Source of the DNA: Azospirillum sp. B21
GTDB lineage: Bacteria; Pseudomonadota; Alphaproteobacteria; Azospirillales; Azospirillaceae
Reading direction: 5' to 3'
Assembly: GCF_008364825.1 (NCBI RefSeq)
Contig: NZ_VTTO01000019.1
Coordinates: 1 to 64,000, forward strand
DNA length: 64,000 nt
In this document: piece by piece, positions 50,749 to 57,604 of the stretch
Numbering within the stretch: position 1 is the stretch's first letter
Layout of the letters: each line of letters begins with the position of its first letter
Made by a program: the position numbers and the translations under genes
The notes under the pieces: generated by a model
What the model saw: the letters and a program-made list of their open reading frames with translations, nothing else
Databases searched by the model: none
Told to the model about the DNA's origin: nothing

Positions 50749-51033
50749 TCAGACGTTCTTACACAAGCCTTCACGTTCGACAAAGACGCCGACGGCACTC
50801 ACGAAAACATCGCCGACCAGCAGCTTCAGAATCATCGGATAGGTGAAGAGGCTGACGCCGGGCAGGTAATCGACAAAGGCGCAATCGCCCGACCGGTTGG
50901 CCCAGTTGGTGTCGTTTTCAGCATAGGCGCAGGCAGCGTCGAAAGACTGGCGCAACCCCACATACATTGAGCGGTTTTGTTCGTTCACCCAGCGCAGAAG
51001 CGCAGGATGCTGATGCAGAACCCAAGTCGTCAT
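50749..51033 (-). CDS. Unknown 94-residue protein coupled to a Panacea antitoxin-like gene (candidate toxin)
   Basis: A 94-residue protein of no recognised family. Its N-terminal half is polar (NEQNRSMYVGLRQSFD) and its C-terminal half hydrophobic (LFTYPMILKLLVGDVFVSAVGVF), so it may associate with membrane or a partner protein. A GVSLF stretch (59-63) loosely resembles a beta-clamp-binding pentapeptide. The start ATG overlaps the stop of the upstream DUF4065 gene by one base (TGATG), implying translational coupling. Base composition is visibly less GC-rich than the flanks. By position it is the candidate toxin of a two-gene system; this is inference. Confidence 0.6.
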   Translation of the reverse strand: MTTWVLHQHPALLRWVNEQNRSMYVGLRQSFDAACAYAENDTNWANRSGDCAFVDYLPGVSLFTYPMILKLLVGDVFVSAVGVFVEREGLCKNV

Positions 51034-51563
51034 CAGTGAAGGCCGGCCGCCCTTTCAAACGCTTCCGCAAGATTTCGGGGCCGGGTGGGACGGGGGACGA
51101 GCTTTTCGGCCAGTTCCTGCTTGAACCAGTCACGGATCATGGTGTTGGGGATGACCTTGCGCTTCGGTCCTTTCCCCTCCCCGTGGTTCCACACCCGGTC
51201 CCAGGGAGAGCCGCCCTCGTGGGTCAGATCCACCAGTTGGGAGGAGTGGAGCCTTGCATACTGATCCCAGACATTATCGATCAGACGCTTGGCACTGGAC
51301 GATAGAACATGATCGGGCTCGGTAAGGAGATAGGGCGGAAGCGGATCACTGCCGCAGTCCTTGAACCGATCCAGCAGTTCCGGCACCACAGGTCCCAATG
51401 GCAGTGCGCGAATTTCTTCGCGGAACAGCGGCTCGTCGGTCAGGGCGAGATGCCAGCCTTGGCAAAGATAGACCAGCTTTTGCAGGCCGAGTTGCTTCAG
51501 CGGCTCGCCATCCGGCTTGCAGCCTTTCGCAATCAGGTAGTCGGCAACGAAATCGACGTCCAA
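51033..51563 (-). CDS. Panacea (DUF4065/SocA-like) domain protein, probable antitoxin
   Basis: A 176-residue protein. KQLGLQKLVYLCQGWHLALTDEPLFREEIRALPLGPVVPEL is the Panacea core, followed by SSAKRLIDNVWDQYARLHSSQLVDLTHEGGSPWDRVW and IRDWF. The family includes Caulobacter SocA, a ClpXP adaptor and antitoxin, and antitoxins paired with many unrelated toxins. The start is TTG 51563 with a weak GGCGAGA site. It overlaps the downstream ORF by one base. Lower GC than its neighbours suggests horizontal acquisition. Inverted repeats flank its promoter region, as expected for autoregulation. Confidence 0.85.
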   Translation of the reverse strand: MDVDFVADYLIAKGCKPDGEPLKQLGLQKLVYLCQGWHLALTDEPLFREEIRALPLGPVVPELLDRFKDCGSDPLPPYLLTEPDHVLSSSAKRLIDNVWDQYARLHSSQLVDLTHEGGSPWDRVWNHGEGKGPKRKVIPNTMIRDWFKQELAEKLVPRPTRPRNLAEAFERAAGLH

Positions 51564-51583
51564 CCGCGTTCTCGCCAGACATA

Positions 51584-51644
51584 AAGTGGTATGAGGCTTT
51601 TTATCCTATACTTCCGAGTCGGCGCTGTCCACACCTTACCACTT
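51584..51644 (-). promoter_or_regulatory. Promoter region of the Panacea operon with flanking inverted repeats
   Basis: AAGTGGTA (51584-51591) and TACCACTT (51637-51644) are perfect 8-bp inverted repeats 45 bp apart. Between them, on the minus strand, TGGACA, a 17-bp spacer and TAGGAT form a plausible promoter. The right repeat overlaps the 3' end of the TPR-methyltransferase gene. A tetramer bound to both arms could loop out the promoter. Confidence 0.5.
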
Positions 51645-53292
51645 ATCCCCCCATCAATCCGTCGATCCCGAAGGAGATCTGGTTGTTGTCGTAGCGGGCG
51701 ACGATGCGCAGGCGGTCGCCGGCCGACAGCGCGATCGGCTTTTCCAGGAAGGTCATCGCCTGCTTCCAATGGTTGGTGCGGGCGCGGCTTTCCGACTTGT
51801 AGACCACCTCGTCGTCCATGAAGAGGTCGAACCAGAAGGCGACGCCGTGGCAGGTGCCGGCGGTGACGATGGTCACGTCGATCACCCGCTCACCCTCTTC
51901 CGGCATGTTGCGGGTGAAGTCGAAATCCAGCGCGGTGAAGGGCGTCGACAGCGGCGTGTGGGCGTCGGCGCCGAGGTCGATCTGCTGGTAGCCGGGGGAG
52001 CGGAAGACGTCGAAGCTGCCCATGTCGAAGCCGTCGATGCTCTCCACCGGGTTGATGCGGGCCAGTTCCGGCGTCTCCACCAGCATGGCGTAGACGGTGG
52101 AGGCGCGCGGGATGATGGCGCCGCCCGGCTTCACCAGATGGGTGCGGGCATGCTGCAGCACCGACAGCATGCGCGGGGCCAGCATGCCGATGTTGATCAG
52201 TTCCGACACGAAGACGTCGGCCTTTTCCGGCAGGTCGCCGCCCTCCCCCACCGTCAGTTGGGTGGACAGGCGCGGCACCACGTCGATGCGGTCGGCATAG
52301 CCGTTGCGCGCCACCGTTTCCTTGGCGACGCGGGCCAGGATCGGGTTGACCTCGCAGGTCACCACCTTCTTCGCGCCGGCGCGCGCCGCCATCATGGCGA
52401 CGATGCCGGAGCCGGTGCCGATCTCCAGCACCAGCTGGCCGGGCGTCACCGCCCGTTCCAGCGACTGCTTGTAGGCCTCGTTCCGCTCGAAATCGTTGAT
52501 CATCGGCAGGTGCCAGCCGGGCACCGCGTTGGAATAGATCAGCCGGCGGGTGAACTTCACCATCGGGTGGTCGGGCGCCTGCTCGCGCGCCGCCTCGATC
52601 ACCTCGATGGCTTCGGCGGCGCGGTCCAGGCTCTGCAGCACATGGGCGAGACCGACCTGGGCGGGGACGAAGCGCGGGGCGGCGGCCAGCACGACGCGGA
52701 ACTCTGCCTCCGCCTCGACCAGCCGGCCGCGGGTGGAGAGCAGTTCGGCCAGGCTGTAATGGACGTCGAGATAGTCGGGGGCCTGCTCCAGCGCGGTGCG
52801 GAAATGCTGCTCCGCCTCCTCCAGCTCGCCCAGCTCGCGCAAGGTGGCGGCGAGGAAATGGTGCATCTCCGGCGCCACCGGCCGGAGGTCCAGCGCGGCG
52901 CGGAAGCAGTCCGCCGCTTCCTCCAGCCTCGTCTGCACCTTCAGGGCGTTGCCGAGGTTGCCGTGCAGTTCCGGCAGGCGCGGGTTGATGGCGAGGCCGG
53001 CGCGAAAGGCCTCCTCCGCCTCCGCCGCGCGGCCCTGCTGGAAGAGCAGGCTGCCGCGGCTGTTGTGGAAGGACGGGTCGTTGCCGTTCTCCACGATGGC
53101 CTGGGCGAACAGGGTCAGCGCATAATCGGGATGGTCGGTGTGGGCGGCGACCAGTCCCAGCAGATGCAGCGCCTGGGCATTGTGCGGATCCGTCGCCAGG
53201 ATCGCCCGGCAGACCTCCTCCGCCCCCGCCAGATCGTTGCCGCGGAAACGCTTGGCCGCTTCCATCAGAGTCGGGACGGGGGTGTCGGTCAT
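51643..53292 (-). CDS. TPR protein fused to a PRMT-like methyltransferase
   Basis: A 549-residue soluble protein. Residues about 5-245 are tetratricopeptide repeats (for example NPRLPELHGNLGNALKVQTRLEEAADCF). Residues about 260-549 form a SAM-dependent domain: motif I VLEIGTGSGI (288-297), a SAM-binding acid in CEVNPI, a SELINIGML loop (363-371), and NHWKQAMTFLEKP, matching the THW loop of protein arginine methyltransferases. The layout resembles eukaryotic PRMT9. The second glutamate of the PRMT double-E loop appears to be Pro, so substrate or product type is uncertain. It lies 118 bp downstream of tagF on the same strand as T6SS genes. Confidence 0.8.
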   Translation of the reverse strand: MTDTPVPTLMEAAKRFRGNDLAGAEEVCRAILATDPHNAQALHLLGLVAAHTDHPDYALTLFAQAIVENGNDPSFHNSRGSLLFQQGRAAEAEEAFRAGLAINPRLPELHGNLGNALKVQTRLEEAADCFRAALDLRPVAPEMHHFLAATLRELGELEEAEQHFRTALEQAPDYLDVHYSLAELLSTRGRLVEAEAEFRVVLAAAPRFVPAQVGLAHVLQSLDRAAEAIEVIEAAREQAPDHPMVKFTRRLIYSNAVPGWHLPMINDFERNEAYKQSLERAVTPGQLVLEIGTGSGIVAMMAARAGAKKVVTCEVNPILARVAKETVARNGYADRIDVVPRLSTQLTVGEGGDLPEKADVFVSELINIGMLAPRMLSVLQHARTHLVKPGGAIIPRASTVYAMLVETPELARINPVESIDGFDMGSFDVFRSPGYQQIDLGADAHTPLSTPFTALDFDFTRNMPEEGERVIDVTIVTAGTCHGVAFWFDLFMDDEVVYKSESRARTNHWKQAMTFLEKPIALSAGDRLRIVARYDNNQISFGIDGLMGG

Positions 53293-53410
53293 CGCTGCGG
53301 CTCCAGGGGACGGCGGGAACACGAAAAGATCGCCGCACAATACCGGGAATTGCCGCTCCGCTACAGCCCTTCGATCTGGGGCGTTGGACCCGGGATGCAC
53401 GCTCCCCCCT

Positions 53411-54082
53411 CTACCCCTCGCCGGCATTCTCCCAGCCCCAGCGGTCCCAGGCGCCGTCGAGGAAGGCGGTCAGGCGCGGACCGGCGGGAAGGCCGGAACA
53501 GGACAGCAGCGACGGGGCGACGCGCCCGGCGCCGCGGGTCCACCACAGGCTGGCATCCTCACCCAGCGGGCCGGACAGGCGGGTCAGCAGGGCGCGGGTG
53601 GCGGGGCTGACGCGCTCCGGCTCCGGACGGCCGAGGATGGCGAGGCGGGCCGGCAGCCCCTCCACATCGGCGCCGGCGCGGCAGGCGTCCGCCGCCAGAG
53701 CCTCGGCACGGGACAGCCACGCGGCGCAGGCGGCGGGGGCGGCGGCGATGTCGAAGCCGGCGGGGAGGCCGGCGGCGATGGTGAAGGGGTACTGGCGGCC
53801 GACCCGGTCGGCGCTGGGCATCCACACACCCACCAGCGGGGTGGCGCCGCACAGGCCGGCGGACAGGGCGAAGCGCCAGACCGGAGCCTGGGCGAACAGC
53901 GGGTCCCACTCGCCGCCCAGCCGCCGCCCGGCCTCGCCCAAGGCGGCCGACAGCCAGCGGTCCCAGGGGCCGAGAACCGCCGCCGGCAGGCCATGGCCGA
54001 CGAAATCGCCCCGCGCCGGCACCTTGCCATGGAAGCCCATCACCGGATCGGCGCCGCGCGGCGTGCCGAACGATCCCATCAT
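53411..54082 (-). CDS. tagF: Type VI secretion-associated protein TagF
   Basis: A 223-residue protein with the TagF (DUF2094) pattern: VMGFHGKVPARGDFVGHGLP at the N-terminus, WDRWL and WRFALSAGLCG, then VGVWMPSADRVGRQYPFTI and a C-terminal WW-containing segment. TagF is a post-translational inhibitor of the T6SS that acts on Fha. The start ATG overlaps the tssM stop (ATGA), so it is translated with tssM. The phosphatase domain PppA sometimes fused to TagF is absent. Confidence 0.88.
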   Translation of the reverse strand: MMGSFGTPRGADPVMGFHGKVPARGDFVGHGLPAAVLGPWDRWLSAALGEAGRRLGGEWDPLFAQAPVWRFALSAGLCGATPLVGVWMPSADRVGRQYPFTIAAGLPAGFDIAAAPAACAAWLSRAEALAADACRAGADVEGLPARLAILGRPEPERVSPATRALLTRLSGPLGEDASLWWTRGAGRVAPSLLSCSGLPAGPRLTAFLDGAWDRWGWENAGEG

Positions 54083-56136
54083 GGCAGCGCGGCCCGGCCG
54101 GATTGGGGTGTCAGTTGCGGAACGGACTGGGCCAGCACCTCCTCGACACGGGCGACCAGCGCCTCGTCGGGCGGGACGGGGGCGAAGCCGATGGCGAACA
54201 GGGCGGCCAGATGGTCGCCCAGCGCGCGGCGGCGTGCCTCGTTGGCCGGGCCGGACAGCGTGCGCTGCCAGTCCAGCGCCACCCATTCCGCGAGCGCACC
54301 GGCATCCATCGTCTCCGCCCCGCCGACCATGCGGTAGATGCGCAGGGTCCGGCGCAACTGGTCGGGCAAGGCCCAGTCGGCGCGCAGCCGCTCCTCCAGC
54401 CGCAGGGCGATGCGGGCAAGGAACTGGGTGCGCAGGGCTCGGCGGTAGGCCTCCTGCGCCGGGTCGGCGATGCGCCCACCCTGGTACAGGCCGCCGGCCA
54501 GCGCGGGCTCGGCCCAGCTGTGCGCGGTGTCGAAGGCCATCGGCAGGGCGCGCAGGGCGTCCAGCGCCGGCAGGATCGCCGCCGGGTCGGCGTCATCGAC
54601 GCGAATCAGGGAGCGCGGCGGCGTGTCGAGCGGGCGCAGCGCCGCCTCCACCGCTGCGGCGCCGGCATCGGCGCGCTCCAGCAGGGCGGCGTTGCCGCGG
54701 GCGCTGACCAGCCACCAGCCGCCAACCAGCAGGGCCAGCGTCAGTGCGGCCATGGCGGACAGGGCGCTCCGGCGGCGGCGGGCGCGCTCCACCGCCCGGT
54801 CGAGCCGGGCGAGGTTGGCCTCGGGGAAGACCATTTCGGGCAGCAGGCGGTCCAGGAAATAGGTGGAGGCGCGGACGGCCGGGTCCGGCTCCAGCAGGGC
54901 GAGCGCCCCGCCGGTCTGGGTGGCGCTGGTCAGGTACAGGCCGCGCAGACGGGGCGTCTCCTCGCCATGCTCGGAGCCGAAGACGGTGTCGACGATGTCG
55001 GCCAGCGCCGGCTCCAGCTCCGCCACGCGCAGCGGCAGGGCGAAGGCATCGCCGCGGCGGCGCAGGTCCGGTTCCTGATGCAGCCGGTCGAGCAGCCGTT
55101 CGTCCAACCGGCGCACCAGCCCGGCATAGAGATCGCGGAAGACCGGCAGCGGGCTGACGGCTGATTTGGCCGCCCGCTCGTCCGACGGCAGGGTCAGCCC
55201 CCATACTTGCGAACGCGCCTCGCGGTCCAGCGGATCGAAGAAGGTGGTGAAGCCGTCCAGCAGGTCGGCCTTGGTCAGCAGCAGATAGACCGGCAGCCGC
55301 AAGCCCAGCTGCACCCGGAGCTCGTTCAGGCGCTGGCGGATCAGGATGGCGTGGTTACGCCGCTCCACCTCGTCCCAGGCGGCGAGGTCCGGCAGGCTGA
55401 GCGTCAGCAGGACGCCGTTGGCCGGCTGGAGCGGCCGGTGTTCCTTCAGCAGGTCGAGCAGGCCGGACCACACCCGCCCGTCCACCGCGCGCCGGCTGTC
55501 CTGGGTGGTGTAGCGGCCGGCGGTGTCGATCAGCACGGCACGGTCGGTGAACCACCAGTCGCAGTTGCGGGTGCCGGCCAGCCCGGCCAGCGGCTCCACG
55601 ATGCTGCCGTCCGCCGCGGTGGCCCCAAGCCCAGCGTTGGTCAGCGCCGTCGTCTTGCCCGAACCGGGGGCGCCGATCACCAGATACCAGGGCAACTGGT
55701 AGAGATAGCGGCCGCCGCGCCGCTTGCGCAGCCGCGCCAGCACCGCGTCCATCCGCTTGCGCACCGTGGCGATCTCTTCCAGCGAGGCCTTCAGCTCCGG
55801 GTCGCGGGTGGCGGCCAGCGCTTGCAGCAGGCGGGCGTTGGCGGCGCGCTCGCGGGCATCGATCCGGCGGTTGACCGCCACCCAGCCGGCCAGCGCCAGC
55901 ACCAGCGGCAGCAGCCGGACGCTCCAGTCGGCCTGGACGGTCGGCACCAGATGGGGAGCCAGCACGGCGGCCAGCCGCGGTAGCAGCAGCCAGCCGGCCA
56001 GTCCAAGCGCCAGCGCCCCGGTCAGCGACAGCGCCCAGCGGGTGCGGGCGGAGCGGTGCGGCGACGGAACGGCGGCGGGCTTGCGGCGGCGCTTGGGCGG
56101 TTTGGCGCCTGCCTTTGCGGGACGGGGATCGGCCAT
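54079..56136 (-). CDS. tssM: Type VI secretion protein TssM (IcmF), shortened at the C-terminus
   Basis: A 685-residue inner-membrane protein. Basic N-terminus, two membrane helices (about 34-54 and 73-88), a cytoplasmic NTPase with Walker A GAPGSGKTT (155-163) and VLIDTAGRY, and a third helix at about 465-485, then ~200 periplasmic residues. Characterised TssM proteins are about 1,100-1,200 residues with a large periplasmic part contacting TssJ. Here the IcmF C-terminal region is missing, although the frame ends cleanly in a coupled overlap with tagF. It starts 10 bp downstream of tssL. Confidence 0.85.
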   Translation of the reverse strand: MADPRPAKAGAKPPKRRRKPAAVPSPHRSARTRWALSLTGALALGLAGWLLLPRLAAVLAPHLVPTVQADWSVRLLPLVLALAGWVAVNRRIDARERAANARLLQALAATRDPELKASLEEIATVRKRMDAVLARLRKRRGGRYLYQLPWYLVIGAPGSGKTTALTNAGLGATAADGSIVEPLAGLAGTRNCDWWFTDRAVLIDTAGRYTTQDSRRAVDGRVWSGLLDLLKEHRPLQPANGVLLTLSLPDLAAWDEVERRNHAILIRQRLNELRVQLGLRLPVYLLLTKADLLDGFTTFFDPLDREARSQVWGLTLPSDERAAKSAVSPLPVFRDLYAGLVRRLDERLLDRLHQEPDLRRRGDAFALPLRVAELEPALADIVDTVFGSEHGEETPRLRGLYLTSATQTGGALALLEPDPAVRASTYFLDRLLPEMVFPEANLARLDRAVERARRRRSALSAMAALTLALLVGGWWLVSARGNAALLERADAGAAAVEAALRPLDTPPRSLIRVDDADPAAILPALDALRALPMAFDTAHSWAEPALAGGLYQGGRIADPAQEAYRRALRTQFLARIALRLEERLRADWALPDQLRRTLRIYRMVGGAETMDAGALAEWVALDWQRTLSGPANEARRRALGDHLAALFAIGFAPVPPDEALVARVEEVLAQSVPQLTPQSGRAALP

Positions 56137-56146
56137 GGCGGGCGCC

Positions 56147-57370
56147 CTATTGCGGGTAGAGGCGGATGTCGATCCGCCGGTTGGCGTCGCGCCCGGCGGG
56201 CGTATCGTTCAGGGCGACAGGTTCCTGGTCGCCATGCCCCTCGGCCGACAGGCGGGTGGAGGCGATGTTGCGCTCCAGCAGCTTGCGCACGGCTTCGGCG
56301 CGGGCGTCGGTCAGGGCCGGGGCGGTGGGCAGCCGGCCTGTCGCCGGGGTCTGGTCGTCGGTGTGAGCGACCACCAGGACGCTGCCGGGCTCCGCCGCCA
56401 GGGTCTGACCCACCCGCTCCACGATGGCGCGGTGGCGAGCCTTCACGGCGTCGCTGCCGGTGGCGAACATCGCCGCCGCGGGGATGCGGATCACCAGGGC
56501 GCCGTCCTCCCCTGCCAGAACCTCAACGGCGCCGATGCGGATTTCCGGGGCGAGCTGGCCGGTGATGCGGGCGATCAGGGCGGGGCCGGCGGTGGGCGGC
56601 GGCGGCGGGACCATCCGCGCGATTTCGATCGGGCGGTCGGGCAGCAAGGCGGCGATGCGGGCGGCCACCGGCTCCGCCTGCCGGTCCAGGGTGCCGGCGA
56701 GATGAACATAGAGGCCGGACAGGCCCAGCGCCACCACCGCCCAGACGATCCAGCCGGGCAAGGTGCCGCCCCCCAGCGGGCGGAACGGCTCCGCCACCCC
56801 GGCCCAGGCGGGAGACAGCTCCGCCGCCACGTCGCCGCGGGCCCGGCGCAGGATGCGGTACAGCTCGTCGCGCAGGCGGGCGAGGTCGTGAGCGCCACCG
56901 GGCTTGTCGCGGAACCGCCCTTCGAAGCCCAGCGACAGGCAGGCGTAGAACAGCTCCAGCGCATGCCGATGGCGGCGCGGGTCGCCCAGCATGCCGTCGA
57001 GCAGGTCGAAGAAGCGCACCCCGGCACCGGGCTCCGCGACCGAGGCCCCGCCATGGCCGGCGGCGCGGGCGACATCGTCCAGCGTGGCGGACAGCGCGAC
57101 ACGGGCGGCGGCGATGTCGTCCGGGTCGAGGCCGGCAGCGGCGGCCTCGCGGTCGAAGTGCTCCAGCGCGGCAGCGGCGGCGGCGCGGGGCGGATCGGCG
57201 AGGGCGCGGTCGCGCAAGCTCCCGGCCAGCGCCAGCACCGGGGCAGCGACGGTCAGCAGCGGGTTGAGGGAATCGCGGGGGCGGGGGGGTGGATCGGTGG
57301 CGTCTCGGGTGGGCAGGGGCGCGGCCTCCGCCAGCAGCGCCGCTCCGTCCAACTGTTCGTCCGCCTGCAT
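56147..57370 (-). CDS. tssL: Type VI secretion protein TssL with OmpA-like domain
   Basis: A 407-residue protein. A DotU-type cytoplasmic domain (about 35-195, with FYACLSLGFEGRF) precedes one membrane helix (about 205-225) and a periplasmic OmpA/MotB-like peptidoglycan-binding domain (about 280-405, VVAHTDDQTP and GHGDQEPV... GRDANRRIDIRLY). This extended form anchors the T6SS membrane complex to the wall. It is first in the visible tssL-tssM-tagF unit. No tssJ or tssK lies upstream; a structured repeat and a PBP gene occupy that side. Confidence 0.9.
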   Translation of the reverse strand: MQADEQLDGAALLAEAAPLPTRDATDPPPRPRDSLNPLLTVAAPVLALAGSLRDRALADPPRAAAAAALEHFDREAAAAGLDPDDIAAARVALSATLDDVARAAGHGGASVAEPGAGVRFFDLLDGMLGDPRRHRHALELFYACLSLGFEGRFRDKPGGAHDLARLRDELYRILRRARGDVAAELSPAWAGVAEPFRPLGGGTLPGWIVWAVVALGLSGLYVHLAGTLDRQAEPVAARIAALLPDRPIEIARMVPPPPPTAGPALIARITGQLAPEIRIGAVEVLAGEDGALVIRIPAAAMFATGSDAVKARHRAIVERVGQTLAAEPGSVLVVAHTDDQTPATGRLPTAPALTDARAEAVRKLLERNIASTRLSAEGHGDQEPVALNDTPAGRDANRRIDIRLYPQ

Positions 57371-57458
57371 GTCTCGTCCGCTGTGGGGGAATTTCGGGGG
57401 GAGGTATAGCAGCGCCGGGGCGGTGGGGGGAACCTGGGGGTGGGGCTGCGTTGCGGAT

Positions 57459-57581
57459 GCCCCCTCCCCATCCCTCCCCCTCTTCGAGGGAGAGGGGGAA
57501 GGATGCTTGTAAGCGTGGCTTGGATGCCGAAGCTGCGGCAGTCCCCTCCACCTCGAAGAGGGGGAGGGTTAGGGAGGGGGC
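57459..57581. repeat. Structured intergenic repeat, copy 2 (123 bp)
   Basis: It begins GCCCCCTCCCCATCCC and ends TTAGGGAGGGGGC. The core GGATGCTTGT...GCGGCAGTCCCCT matches copy 1. Its arms are CCCCCTCTTCGAGGG and CCTCGAAGAGGGGG. They differ from copy 1 at the tips, but both arms changed together, so the pairing is kept. It sits between tssL and the PBP gene. Confidence 0.8.
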
Positions 57582-57604
57582 ACACCGCAGCAACGCCCCC
57601 TCCC

